A DNA stretch of 64,000 bases from CADEED01 sp041395625 (GCA_041395625.1 JAWLAE010000005.1:229851-293850), one strand, 5' to 3'; numbered from the stretch's first letter, positions 52,269-60,641 are shown. Numbers and translations are program-made. The notes: generated by a model not told the origin, from the letters alone.

Positions 52269-53279
52269 GTGAGAGTCAAATTCGGTCTGGCGATCGACTT
52301 CTGGAATCCCCACAAGCCGCTGCACAAGGTGTTGGACGACTATGGCAGCTTGTTAGCACTCGCCGAGCGCTACGGCTTCGATTCGATTTTCGCAGGCGAG
52401 AATCGCCCCGTCGTGCCCGAGACCGGCCACGTGCCGTCGCCGTTGCTGATACTCGCAGCCCTGGCGAACAGAACCCGCCTGCGACTCGGCACGGGCGTCA
52501 CCTTGCTGCCGATTTGGCAGCCGCTGCGACTCGCCTACGATGGCGCGCTGCTCGATCAATTATCGCAGGGGCGTCTCGTGCTGGGCGTCGGCAATGGCAG
52601 CCCGGCGACCTTGCGGCGTTTCGGCATCCCGCCCGAGGAGACTGCCACGCGCGTGGATGAAGCGCTGGCCCTGCTCAAGCGCGCCTGGTCGGGCGCCGAT
52701 GGTTTCGAAGGCCAGCATTTTTCCTACAAGGGCATTGTCTATCCTGGGCCCGTGCAAGCAGGCGGGCCACCCATCCTGGTGGGCGGCACGGTGCCGCGGT
52801 CGGTGCGGCGTGCAGCCGATATGGCCGACGGCTGGATCGGGGCTACGCAGTTTCACTACCAACTGATCAAGAAGTTGGCTGGTCTGTATTGGCAACGACT
52901 CGCCGACCAGGGCAAGGATGCGGCGCGCGGCACGGTCGCGATCAATCGCACGTGTTTCGTCGCGGAGTCGGATAGCACGGCACGTGCGGAGGGCAAGGCG
53001 TACGTCAGCCAGGTGCTCAACTTCTACGGCCGGATGGGGCTAATTACTGACGACAGTGGCCAGGCGCTGGATCATCAGCAGGATCTGTTCGAACGGGTCG
53101 GCGCGGAGATCTATATTGTAGGTAGCCCCGCCACTTGTCGGCAGACGGTCGAGATGTATGCGGCCGCCGGCGTCAACCACATCAATTTTCGCGTCACCAT
53201 GGGCAACATGCCGCTCGCGATGGCCGAGCGCACCGTCGAACTGCTGGGTAGGGAAGTGCTACCTCATTTCAAGACTTAG
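52269..53279 (+). CDS. LLM-class flavin-dependent oxidoreductase
   Basis: 336 residues starting with GTG at 52269. The bacterial luciferase-like TIM barrel is evident: LLALAERYGFDSIFAGENR, TRLRLGTGVTLLPIWQPLRLA, LSQGRLVLGVGNGSP, and PPILVGGTVPRSVRRAADMADGW split by a conserved Gly patch. FMN or F420 use cannot be decided. It is followed 16 bp later by a VOC-fold gene, so the two may act on one substrate. Confidence 0.91.
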   Translation: MRVKFGLAIDFWNPHKPLHKVLDDYGSLLALAERYGFDSIFAGENRPVVPETGHVPSPLLILAALANRTRLRLGTGVTLLPIWQPLRLAYDGALLDQLSQGRLVLGVGNGSPATLRRFGIPPEETATRVDEALALLKRAWSGADGFEGQHFSYKGIVYPGPVQAGGPPILVGGTVPRSVRRAADMADGWIGATQFHYQLIKKLAGLYWQRLADQGKDAARGTVAINRTCFVAESDSTARAEGKAYVSQVLNFYGRMGLITDDSGQALDHQQDLFERVGAEIYIVGSPATCRQTVEMYAAAGVNHINFRVTMGNMPLAMAERTVELLGREVLPHFKT

Positions 53280-53295
53280 TTTGCAGGAGACCACA

Positions 53296-53667
53296 ATGGA
53301 ACTAGGCGCATTTTCGATCAGCCTCGCCGTGAAGGACATTGCGGCGTCCAAGGCTTTCTACGAGAAGCTCGGCTTCAGGGTGTTCGGCGGCGAGCAGGCG
53401 CAGAACTGGCTCATCTTGAAGAACGGCACGACGTTGATCGGCCTGTTTCAGGGCATGTTCGACAAGAATATCCTCACGTTCAATCCCGGCTGGGACAGTG
53501 ATGCGAAGGAGCTGCCGGCGTTCAGCGACGTGCGCGAGATCCAGCGGCGACTGAAACAGCAGGGCGTCGCGCTGACAACCGAGGCGGATGAGAGTACCCA
53601 GGGCCCGGCGAGCATCACGTTGCTAGATCCGGATGGCAACCCGGTGCTGATCGATCAGCATCGCTAG
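53296..53667 (+). CDS. VOC (glyoxalase-fold) family protein
   Basis: 123 residues from the ATG at 53296 with an AGGAGA ribosome binding site. Two beta-alpha-beta-beta-beta repeats: AFSISLAVKDIAASKAFYEKLGF and the C-terminal GPASITLLDPDGNPVLIDQH. Members bind a divalent metal and act as dioxygenases, lyases or resistance proteins. Translation probably continues from the LLM gene. The stop overlaps that of the convergent solute-binding protein gene by 4 bp. Confidence 0.9.
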   Translation: MELGAFSISLAVKDIAASKAFYEKLGFRVFGGEQAQNWLILKNGTTLIGLFQGMFDKNILTFNPGWDSDAKELPAFSDVREIQRRLKQQGVALTTEADESTQGPASITLLDPDGNPVLIDQHR

Positions 53668-55271
53668 CCCGCGCGCTTGCGCCCGCCGAACGACAGGAAC
53701 TGCGTCGGCTGCAACACGCCGGGATGCTGCGTCCACCCGCTCACACGCGGCGACACCAGTCGGTGCGTCGCGCCGATGAAGAGCGGGATCATCGGCAGGT
53801 CACGGAACAGTTCACGCTCGAGCACGGCATAGTCGTTGGCGCGTGCGGCCACGGTCAATTCGCTTTGCGCCAACGCGTAGTTGCGATCGAAAGTCGGATT
53901 CTTGTAGCCGGTGAAATTGAGCGACGCCGTCGATGCAAAACGCTCGAGGAATGGCGTCGCCGAGGGCACCATGGCGAACGAGTTGTGGCTGAACAGATCG
54001 AAGCGACGTTCGATCAACGCGGCGAGATAGGCGCGGCCCTCGAGCGGCTGCAGCTCGAGCTGCACGCCGATCGCGCGCCACATCTGCCGTAACGCCAGGA
54101 ACGCGCGTTCCCCGGTGCCACTCGCCGGAAAACCGATGCCAAGCTGCAAGGGCACGGCGGTGCCCGCGCGCGCGTCGGCCATCAATGCCTGCGCCTCGGC
54201 GCGCCGCTTCGCCATTGGCCAAGCAGCGTATTCCGGCAGCAGGGGCTTCTCGTAGTCCGGAATACCGAGCGGCAGGAACCCATCCCACGGCCGCTCGCCG
54301 AGACCCCGTACCTTGTCGGCGAGTATGGTCCGGTCCGCGGCTAACACCAGTGCGCGGCGGATGCGCGGATCGTCGAGTGGCTTGCGTAGGAGATTGATGC
54401 CGATGGCGCCGAGCGCACACTTGGTGACCGACGACACCTGCGCGCCGAATTCCCTGCGGGCGCGCGCCAGCGCGCTGGCATCCTCGAGCGCGGCGATCTC
54501 AGCCTCGCCGCGCTGGAACAGGCGATAGCGCGTGGCATCGTCATAGCCTGTCAGCCAGTGCACGTTCCGGATGGCAACCGACTTTGCGTCATGAAAATGA
54601 CGGTTGCGTTGCAGCTTGATCACGCGCGCACCGGCCGCCCAGCTATCGAGCGTGTATGCGCCGTTGCTCACGAGCGTTTCCGGCTTGGCCCATTGGCGTC
54701 CGTGTTTTGTGATCACATGTTCCGGCACGCAGGACACAGACGTGAGTGCGAGGGGCAGATCGAGATCCGGGCGCTCGAGACGCAGTGTCAACTGGGTAGG
54801 CGAGTCGACCGTGATGCCGAGCTTGCTCACGGCGCCATGACCGAAGCGAAAATCCCGCGCGCCCACCAACGAATCCAGCCGGTCCGCCTCCGGCGCACCC
54901 GTATCCGGCTGCAGATAGCGGCGCAGCGAGTACGCGAAGTCCGCGGCTGTTAGGGCAGCGCCGTCCGACCAGCGCATGTTAGGCCGCACGGCGAACGTCC
55001 ACAGCAGACCATCCTTCGACATCGTCCAACCCGACGCGCCACCGGGCGACAGCCGACCCATCGCATCCACCGTGACGAGACCGGTGAACATCTCCGCGGC
55101 CATCTCGCGCGTCAGCGTGCCCGTCGGCCGCTGCGGATCGAGCGACGTGACTTCGCTCGCCACCGCCCGCCGCAAGACCACCGGTTCCCCGGCGGCACGG
55201 CCGAGTGACGGCGCCGCCAACGAGGCGAGGCCGAGGGCGAGGAACTCGCGCCGGTCGCTACGGACGCTCAT
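53664..55271 (-). CDS. Peptide ABC transporter substrate-binding protein (OppA-like)
   Basis: 535 residues. A Tat-type signal (DRREFLALGLASLAAP) leads the chain, then a SBP_bac_5 domain: RAVASEVTSLDPQRPTGTL, WTFAVRPNMRWSDGAALTAADFAYS, RIRRALVLAADRTILADKV, and a C-terminal LFRDLPMIPLFIGATHRLV. It binds peptides in the periplasm. No permease or ATPase gene is nearby, so it is an orphan receptor. Its start overlaps the upstream VOC-fold gene by 14 bp. Confidence 0.92.
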   Translation of the reverse strand: MSVRSDRREFLALGLASLAAPSLGRAAGEPVVLRRAVASEVTSLDPQRPTGTLTREMAAEMFTGLVTVDAMGRLSPGGASGWTMSKDGLLWTFAVRPNMRWSDGAALTAADFAYSLRRYLQPDTGAPEADRLDSLVGARDFRFGHGAVSKLGITVDSPTQLTLRLERPDLDLPLALTSVSCVPEHVITKHGRQWAKPETLVSNGAYTLDSWAAGARVIKLQRNRHFHDAKSVAIRNVHWLTGYDDATRYRLFQRGEAEIAALEDASALARARREFGAQVSSVTKCALGAIGINLLRKPLDDPRIRRALVLAADRTILADKVRGLGERPWDGFLPLGIPDYEKPLLPEYAAWPMAKRRAEAQALMADARAGTAVPLQLGIGFPASGTGERAFLALRQMWRAIGVQLELQPLEGRAYLAALIERRFDLFSHNSFAMVPSATPFLERFASTASLNFTGYKNPTFDRNYALAQSELTVAARANDYAVLERELFRDLPMIPLFIGATHRLVSPRVSGWTQHPGVLQPTQFLSFGGRKRAG

Positions 55272-56322
55272 ACAATTCGATCAGAAAGCCATTGGGGGCT
55301 AACACACTAGCCATGCGCACGCGGCCGAAACGCGGGTCGTCGATTGCGACCGGTGTCGCGATCACGGTGATGTGCTGATCGCGCGCCCGAGTCATGACCT
55401 CGTCGAGCGAGGTCACCGCGAACGACCAGCCCGCCAGGCCACGATTCGGCGGTCGCGGCGCGATACCCGACGCCGGCTTGCGATCTTCGGGCGCGTACTC
55501 CACCAGGCCGAGGTTGCCCGTGCGCGCGCCCTTGGCGTGCAGCGTGACGTAGCGGAAGCGCGGCTGGAAGTTGGTCCATTCGCGGCTGGTACGGCGTTCG
55601 TAATCCAGCACCTCCGAGAAGAAGCGCTCCATCGCATCGACGTTCTCGACGATCAGACTGGAGTACGCCGGTCCGCCCAGCCCGGTGGCGGGATCGAGCG
55701 TGCCGTTCTGCGGCAGACCACCGCCGCGGGACAGCAACACCAGCCGGTTGTTATCCGCAATCTCGTAGCTCGCCTCCGTGATCGGGTAGGGCGTGCCGTC
55801 GCGCAGTTGCAGCTCGTAGTGGTTCACCGCCGGCAGCGTGCGCTTGAAGCCGAGCGCCGTGACGCGTTCGTCGAGCGTCGGTACATCGCGCAACGGAAAG
55901 CCCAGCGCGTACGGACCCGTTTCCTCGCGGTCGTAGCTGCGGCGGATCACCGGCGTATCGCAGTCCGGCACGATCACCAGCACCCGGATGCTGTCGGCAA
56001 CTGCCGGGCGAGTGAGCAGATAGAGGTCCCATGTGATGTCTTCCGGCAGCTGCCACAGCTGGCGCTGCAAGGCGCGTGTGGTCGGCGTGATGGGCAGCGG
56101 CCCCTCGATGGTCATGCCGACGCCGTCGACATAGGCGCGCTTCGTGCCGGGGAGATCGCGTGTCACTAACAAGGCGCCCGACAGCGGCCCGGTGATGGCG
56201 CCCGTGGCGTCGGCGATGGGCTCCATCGGGTCGTTTGGGAGATCGGCGGCGCGAGTGAGAACTGTGGTGCTCATCAGAATGAGTGCCACGAGCAGGACCG
56301 ATTGCAACCGGTGCTCATGCAT
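55258..56322 (-). CDS. Secreted two-domain VOC-fold protein
   Basis: 354 residues. Signal peptide about 1-25. Two VOC modules: the first about 45-200 (GALLVTRDLPGTKRAYVDGVGM, GPYALGFPLRDVPTLDERVTALG) and the second about 225-352 (YSSLIVENVDAMERFFSEVLDY, VRMASVLAPNGFLIELYERP). Exported glyoxalase-like proteins are unusual; substrate unknown. The 3' end overlaps the substrate-binding protein start by 14 bp, so co-translation is likely. Confidence 0.85.
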   Translation of the reverse strand: MHEHRLQSVLLVALILMSTTVLTRAADLPNDPMEPIADATGAITGPLSGALLVTRDLPGTKRAYVDGVGMTIEGPLPITPTTRALQRQLWQLPEDITWDLYLLTRPAVADSIRVLVIVPDCDTPVIRRSYDREETGPYALGFPLRDVPTLDERVTALGFKRTLPAVNHYELQLRDGTPYPITEASYEIADNNRLVLLSRGGGLPQNGTLDPATGLGGPAYSSLIVENVDAMERFFSEVLDYERRTSREWTNFQPRFRYVTLHAKGARTGNLGLVEYAPEDRKPASGIAPRPPNRGLAGWSFAVTSLDEVMTRARDQHITVIATPVAIDDPRFGRVRMASVLAPNGFLIELYERP

Positions 56323-56325
56323 ACA

Positions 56326-56760
56326 TCAACCCACCAAAGGGTTGACCGTGCGCAGCGGTGGGAAGCGCGAAAAGTCACGATCTGCAGACCACAGTTCGCG
56401 TACCCCGTGCGCCACACAGATCGCCGCAATTCGTGCGTCGTGAATCTTCGCGCCCGTCGTGCGACCCGCGCGCGCGAGCTCTGAGAGCGCGCCCAAATGC
56501 ACGTCGCCCTCGGCCAGAAAGTCACAATTGGGCTGCTGAAACAGCACTTCGATGACGCGTAGCGCCGTATCGAGGGGGGTGGGCTCTCTATATACCTTGG
56601 CGTTGGTGACGATCGCGAGGAACTCGTGCACGCACGGCCATGGCAACGCCCAGCGTGCCGGTGCGGTTGCCAGATCGTTCAGGCGCGCCGCCGCAACTTG
56701 ATGAAATGGCGATTCCTTGCGATGAGCATAGACGAGTATGTTGGTATCAACTGCGATCAT
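56326..56760 (-). CDS. vapC: PIN-domain toxin VapC
   Basis: 144 residues from the ATG at 56760, which starts IAVDTNILVYAHR. The PIN acidic residues are in place: Asp in DTN, Glu in VHEFLAIVTN, Asp in KIHDARIAAICVAHG, Asp in WSADRDFSRF. It is an RNase toxin. The start overlaps the vapB stop by 14 bp. A longer frame exists but only by reading through vapB in another frame. Confidence 0.92.
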   Translation of the reverse strand: MIAVDTNILVYAHRKESPFHQVAAARLNDLATAPARWALPWPCVHEFLAIVTNAKVYREPTPLDTALRVIEVLFQQPNCDFLAEGDVHLGALSELARAGRTTGAKIHDARIAAICVAHGVRELWSADRDFSRFPPLRTVNPLVG

Positions 56761-56995
56761 CGTACGAGTCGAGAATTGCCTGGTGCAAACCGTCGGGGCC
56801 GCAGTACTCAGGTAACAGACCGGATCCACCGAATGTCGGAAGGTTGAGCGCGCGTGGCGGGCCGCCAACCGAGCGAGCCTTTAGCGCAAGCCGCAACCCG
56901 TCCTCAACCAGTGCGCGCAGCGTGATGCCTTCCTTGGTCGCGACGCGTCGGCTGCGTGCGAGCAGCTCGTCGGAAATCTCGATCGTGGTCTTCAT
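56747..56995 (-). CDS. vapB: VapB-type antitoxin
   Basis: 82 residues from the ATG at 56995. KTTIEISDELLARSRRVATKEGITLRALVEDGL is a ribbon-helix-helix-like DNA-binding segment read here in pieces; the C-terminal half is Gly/Pro-rich and should wrap the toxin. A nearly identical 5' piece of this gene recurs as a relic at 57930-58067. Operator: the inverted repeat at 57012-57027. Confidence 0.9.
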   Translation of the reverse strand: MKTTIEISDELLARSRRVATKEGITLRALVEDGLRLALKARSVGGPPRALNLPTFGGSGLLPEYCGPDGLHQAILDSYDDRS

Positions 56996-57011
56996 TGCAA
57001 GCTGAGCTGTG

Positions 57012-57043
57012 ATATGGGTAGCCATATTGTGACACATGGGTAG
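57012..57043 (-). promoter_or_regulatory. Probable VapB operator
   Basis: ATATGG (57012-57017), GTAG, CCATAT (57022-57027) is a perfect inverted repeat, and ATGGGTAG occurs twice, at 57014 and 57036, 22 bp (two helical turns) apart. The set lies 17-48 bp upstream of the vapB start, the expected place for an autoregulatory site. Confidence 0.55.
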
Positions 57044-57175
57044 ATGGGACCTCAAGTCGCACGAACCAACGCGCCGTGGACGTCCAAAGCAGTGCTCGGG
57101 ATGGATGTGAGTGAGCCGCTCGGGCAGACCCGTGAAACTGATCACATCGGAGGTGCTCGGGAAAAACAACGCGAA

Positions 57176-57427
57176 CTATCGACCGCCAAGCTCTTCGCGC
57201 AGAACGCGGCGCAAGATCGCCTCCAAAGGTTCATCAGTGCGCTGAATATGCTCTCTCAGTGCGGCGTTGATTTGCGACTGATAGTTGCCGCCCCCATTGG
57301 CATTGACCTGAGCTTTGAACCAAGCAAGCACGTCCTCATCGAGGCGGATCGTAATGCGTACCTTGCCTTTCGTGGCGCGCACCACAGCGCCACGTTTGGC
57401 TTTCGAAAAATCGTACTCTTTGCGCAT
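57176..57427 (-). CDS. brnA: BrnA antitoxin
   Basis: 83 residues from the ATG at 57427, sharing one base with the brnT stop (TGATG). RKEYDFSKAKRGAVV at the start is the BrnA toxin-binding region and VRITIRLDEDVLAWFKAQV followed by YQSQINAALREHI is its ribbon-helix-helix. Toxin-first order is normal for brnTA. Confidence 0.93.
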   Translation of the reverse strand: MRKEYDFSKAKRGAVVRATKGKVRITIRLDEDVLAWFKAQVNANGGGNYQSQINAALREHIQRTDEPLEAILRRVLREELGGR

Positions 57428-57699
57428 CACCCTTCCTCATATCGTAGCCGCTCGGCAGGACTGGCTTCTCGAGACGAGATAATCCGAATGTTCCCGCCCC
57501 GATGCGCGAACACCGTGACCAACACGCGTCCCAAGGGGTCCGCGCTCAAGCAGATGAAGCGCTGTTCGCCGCACGCATCCGGGTCAGACGTCGTCAATGC
57601 TCGGACGTCCTCCAACGCGAGTGCGGCGTCGGCGAAGTGCACTCCATGCCGTTTGAAATTGGCCGCAGCTTTGGCGGGGTCCCATTCGTACCCGTCCAT
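57427..57699 (-). CDS. brnT: BrnT RNase toxin
   Basis: 90 residues. YEWDPAKAAANFKRHGVHFADA is the BrnT hallmark, followed by VLVTVFAHRGGNIRIISSREASPAERLRYE. BrnT is a RelE-fold RNase. Strong promoter directly upstream; antitoxin downstream. Complete system. Confidence 0.94.
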   Translation of the reverse strand: MDGYEWDPAKAAANFKRHGVHFADAALALEDVRALTTSDPDACGEQRFICLSADPLGRVLVTVFAHRGGNIRIISSREASPAERLRYEEG

Positions 57700-57708
57700 C
57701 GCATTCTA

Positions 57709-57738
57709 ATTGTATGTACGAATGTGCATATCTGTCAA
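57709..57738 (-). promoter_or_regulatory. brnTA promoter with operator palindrome in the spacer
   Basis: Minus strand: perfect -35 TTGACA (plus 57733-57738) and TACAAT -10 (57709-57714), 18-bp spacer. The spacer holds an imperfect inverted repeat, TATGTAC-GAAT-GTGCATA (57713-57730), six of seven positions paired, where BrnA could bind to shut off transcription. Confidence 0.65.
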
Positions 57739-57929
57739 CGTCGCAGCGAATTGATCGCCGCAACTGGCCGCGTGAGCGAGACTCATACTCCGGAGCGATC
57801 GGGAACCGCGGACAAGTGTGCCCTTATGTTTGGCCGATCGGGCGCGTGAATTTGATTGCTTTGAGCAGATTGACGGCGAATCGCAATGTGATTCTCGTCT
57901 CGAGGACTGCTGTGATGCCTAACTACCCG

Positions 57930-58067
57930 ACTGCGGCCAACCGCTCGAGCCATTAGAAAGAGCGATAACTCGTCCTGAACCTGTGCGCAGAGTGTGATGC
58001 CTTCCTTGGTCGCGACGCGCCGGCAGCGTGCGAGCAGCTCGTCGGAAATTTCGATAGTGGCTTCTAT
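57930..58067 (-). pseudogene. vapB relic, duplicate of the 5' part of the vapB at 56747-56995
   Basis: The minus strand reads ATA-GAA-GCC-ACT-ATC and then codes for TIEISDELLARCRRVATKEG and ITLCAQVQDELSLF, almost identical to vapB both as DNA and protein for about 42 codons, after which similarity fades. The start codon is ATA instead of ATG and no vapC follows. It overlaps the end of the CopG-type antitoxin gene by 4 bp. A recent, non-functional copy. The rest of the 57739-57929 interval shows nothing recognisable. Confidence 0.8.
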
Positions 58068-58300
58068 TTTTCCTGATAGCGGCTGACATACCCGTCCAGC
58101 ACGCTGCGGATCATCTTTTGATAAGGCACTTTCTCTCTGGCCGCGTGCGCCTTGAAGAAATCGACGCTGCGCGAGCTGAGAGTGAGCGTCACCTTTACGG
58201 CATCTTCTCGCAACACCAGTTGATCAGGCGGCGGCAGAAAGTCTGGCATGATCTTCAGCCTGCCCATCGGTTCGTTAGTGTATTTGTGCTTGTCTTTCAT
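58064..58300 (-). CDS. BrnA/CopG-type antitoxin of second BrnT-like pair
   Basis: 78 residues from the ATG at 58300. VKVTLTLSSRSVDFFKAHAAREKVPYQKMIRS with a following VLDGYV is the ribbon-helix-helix of this antitoxin group, read in segments; the N-terminal part (YTNEPMGRLKIMPDFLPPP) is the toxin-contacting arm. It begins inside the last 26 bp of the toxin gene. Confidence 0.88.
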   Translation of the reverse strand: MKDKHKYTNEPMGRLKIMPDFLPPPDQLVLREDAVKVTLTLSSRSVDFFKAHAAREKVPYQKMIRSVLDGYVSRYQEK

Positions 58301-58571
58301 ACAGTCGTTTGCCTCTACGCCAATAGCCGGCACCGATGATTCGAACGCAGCTCTCGCGGTACGTAAATCGAACCGTGAGTATTCCGCCATCGACCCGACC
58401 AATGCAGTAGTAGCGCTGCTCAATGTGGCTGTGGGAAACGTCAAGCGCGATCAGGCGGGCGGGGTCCAGAAATGCCAGCTGTGCCTCACTGAACGACACG
58501 CCATGCTTGCGCTGATTCTCCGCGTCCTTGGCTGGGTCCCACTCAAAACTAGCTGGTACAGAGTATCCCAT
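58275..58571 (-). CDS. BrnT-like toxin
   Basis: 98 residues. SFEWDPAKDAENQRKHGVSF is the BrnT motif; VRFTYRESCVRIIGAGYWRR and GKRLYE complete the RelE-like fold. It differs strongly from the BrnT at 57427-57699 outside these motifs, so the two pairs are not a recent duplication. Confidence 0.92.
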   Translation of the reverse strand: MGYSVPASFEWDPAKDAENQRKHGVSFSEAQLAFLDPARLIALDVSHSHIEQRYYCIGRVDGGILTVRFTYRESCVRIIGAGYWRRGKRLYERQAQIH

Positions 58572-58587
58572 AGAATAGTATAAAACA

Positions 58588-58603
58588 CCATACTAATGTA
58601 TGG
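58588..58603 (-). promoter_or_regulatory. Operator palindrome of second brnTA-like pair
   Basis: CCATAC-TAAT-GTATGG is a perfect 6-bp inverted repeat 17 bp upstream of the toxin start, next to a TATACT -10 candidate (minus strand, plus 58577-58582). Its centre (TAC-TAAT-GTA) resembles that of the first brnTA site (TAC-GAAT-GTG). Confidence 0.6.
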
Positions 58604-58767
58604 CGTTCCGTACGCATACTGGACTTATTCCGATACAGAACGAGCAATGGAATACTGCCGCGTCGCGAAGCGGCGCGGGCGGCCCAAACTCGGGCAAAGT
58701 GCTGAGAAATAGCACAGCGCCTCAGTGCCTCGGCAGCACCGCCGCATGACAGGCGGGGGCGCGCTAG

Positions 58768-60120
58768 CTAATCACCCGCCCGCGGTTCGCGGGGCCGCCA
58801 CGGCACGTCTGCCTGAATGAGCCCCGCCAGCCACGCGCCGCCGAATGGCAGCAGCAACACCCAGGCCTTGAGCCCGAGCGAGCCGTGGCCGCCAACGCCA
58901 CTCATCGCGAGGATGGCGAGACCGAGTGAGACCAACAGCGTGCCGATTACCTGTCGCCAAGCTGCCACCGAACGCGGCGCGCCGCTGCCGCGCTCGTAAC
59001 GGGCCACGAACAGCGTCAGTACGGCGAGCGCTGCCACGTAGAGGAGCATCCAGAGCGGCCGTGCCAACCACCACGCGCCGCTACCCGGGACACGATCGAG
59101 GCCCAGGTTCCCCAGCATGATGGCAATCGCGATCACCAGCGCCGCGGCTGTCAGGTGCCACAGATAGATCGTCATGATCATGCCGTTGAGCAGCACCGTC
59201 GTCGTCCACACCCGACCGCGCGTCAACCAGCGCCGGAGTGGCTGCTCGACGGCTAACAAGATGCCAGTCTGGGTAATGCCGAGCGCCAGCAGCGTGAGCT
59301 TGGGTGGCAGCGTATTGCTCACTTCGTCAGCCGCGACACTGATCATGCTGAGCGGATACGGCCCGCCGAACACCAGGCCCACCAGCAAAGCGAGCCCCGC
59401 GAGGCCCAGCGCGAAACGCGTGCGCGCGCTCGCGATCCGCCCCGCGAACCACGCGTAGCCCAACTGATGCACGGCCAGCCAGATGAACAGATAATTGAAC
59501 CAACCCGCGTTCTTCTGGCCGGCGAAGAACAACACATCGTCGAGGACTGCCAGCGCTGCGAGCACCGCGAATGACACGAAGCCCAGCCGCTGCCAGGCCG
59601 CATAGGTGAGCGGCACCAGCAGCACCACCAGCATGTACACCGCCAGGAACCAGATCGGCACCAGCGCTGCCTGCGAACCCGCGCGCACGAACTCCGCCGG
59701 CACACCCAGCTGGTTGCCCGCGGCACCGAGAAACGCCCATACCAGCAACAGCGGCAGCAGGGGGCCGATCAGTCGCTGCAGCCGCGCGCCTAACCAGTCC
59801 GCATAGCTGCGCCCGTCGCGCTGCGCGGCCTGCCAGGACACCGCGTTGGCGTAGCCACCGACGAGAAAGAAGATCGGCATCACCTGAAAGCCCCAGGTGA
59901 GCCATTGGGTCCAGGGGTGCGTCTGCAACATGTTGCCGATGCGCAGCTCGCCGCCGCCGACGTACGGCGCCGCCAACAGCCAATGGCCCGAGATCACCGC
60001 CAGGATGGAGACCGCGCGCAGGAAATCGACCAGTCGATTGCGCGCTTCAGGCGTTTTAGCGGCAGCCGCCGCCGCGGCCGACCAAAGGCTGGGTGGACGA
60101 GACGGACTACTGGTGTTCAT
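58768..60120 (-). CDS. Acyltransferase family 3 membrane protein
   Basis: 450 residues with about 11 TM helices. LVDFLRAVSILAVISGHWLL carries the conserved His of acyltransferase_3, and MPIFFLVGGYANAVSW and the RLQRLIGPLLPLLL Arg region match the family. These enzymes transfer acetyl or succinyl groups to polysaccharides, LPS or antibiotics at the membrane. It is the only non-toxin-antitoxin gene in this stretch. Confidence 0.9.
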   Translation of the reverse strand: MNTSSPSRPPSLWSAAAAAAAKTPEARNRLVDFLRAVSILAVISGHWLLAAPYVGGGELRIGNMLQTHPWTQWLTWGFQVMPIFFLVGGYANAVSWQAAQRDGRSYADWLGARLQRLIGPLLPLLLVWAFLGAAGNQLGVPAEFVRAGSQAALVPIWFLAVYMLVVLLVPLTYAAWQRLGFVSFAVLAALAVLDDVLFFAGQKNAGWFNYLFIWLAVHQLGYAWFAGRIASARTRFALGLAGLALLVGLVFGGPYPLSMISVAADEVSNTLPPKLTLLALGITQTGILLAVEQPLRRWLTRGRVWTTTVLLNGMIMTIYLWHLTAAALVIAIAIMLGNLGLDRVPGSGAWWLARPLWMLLYVAALAVLTLFVARYERGSGAPRSVAAWRQVIGTLLVSLGLAILAMSGVGGHGSLGLKAWVLLLPFGGAWLAGLIQADVPWRPREPRAGD

Positions 60121-60178
60121 GGATAGATGTTGTCACCGAGGCGAGGAGGCCGCCTGAGGTGCGCCGCGACCAGGCCAA

Positions 60179-60454
60179 TTACGATTTGGCGATCAACGGA
60201 AACTTCGCTGGCTCGCGAATCGATTCGACGGCCAGGTCGATGTCGAGCGCCGCCCAGTACAGATGACCCGGCGACAGGACTTGAACGTTTCCAATCTGCG
60301 CGATCGATGCATCTCTAAACCACGGAAACTCGGAAAACGGCACAAACAACTCTTCGCCCCGCAGCAGAAGCCAGAAGCCATGCGACGAGACGTTCGTCAC
60401 CTCAACCCCCGAAGTGCGTTTTCCAGGCGAGACAGATTTCACTGGCGTGTTCAT
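60179..60454 (-). CDS. DUF2442 protein
   Basis: 91 residues from the ATG at 60454. VTNVSSHGFWLLLRGEELFVPFSEFPWF and VQVLSPGHLYWAALDIDLAVESI are typical DUF2442. Often found beside DUF4160 as here, and such pairs have been listed among predicted toxin-antitoxin modules. The first 53 bp overlap the upstream DUF4160 gene. Confidence 0.87.
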   Translation of the reverse strand: MNTPVKSVSPGKRTSGVEVTNVSSHGFWLLLRGEELFVPFSEFPWFRDASIAQIGNVQVLSPGHLYWAALDIDLAVESIREPAKFPLIAKS

Positions 60455-60641
60455 TGACAAGATCCTGCGCCCTGCGAAGGCGGTGTGCAGCCAAGCCATG
60501 ATTGTGCGCCAGCGCAATATCCGGCTCAAGCCAGAACTTGGCTTCACCATCGGGAGACCAAACATGCACATGCATTCGACGTTCTTCCCGCGAAAAGAAG
60601 TAAAAGCGAAACCCGCTCGCCGTAAAGATTGTCGGACTCAC
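60402..60641 (-). CDS. DUF4160 protein
   Basis: 79 residues from GTG at 60641 (VSPTIFTASGFRFYFFSREE), the family's usual beginning; a GTG at 60680 would add 13 residues. HVHVWSPDGEAKFWLEP and RRAQDLVNEHASEICLAW are the DUF4160 signature. Followed by the overlapping DUF2442 gene. The 60682-60842 interval shows nothing recognisable. Confidence 0.87.
   Translation of the reverse strand: MSPTIFTASGFRFYFFSREERRMHVHVWSPDGEAKFWLEPDIALAHNHGLAAHRLRRAQDLVNEHASEICLAWKTHFGG

Noticed and set aside
57714..57956. 80-codon plus-strand frame between the two brnTA-like pairs
   Set aside because: Overlaps the brnTA promoter and vapB relic, has no family features or ribosome binding site.
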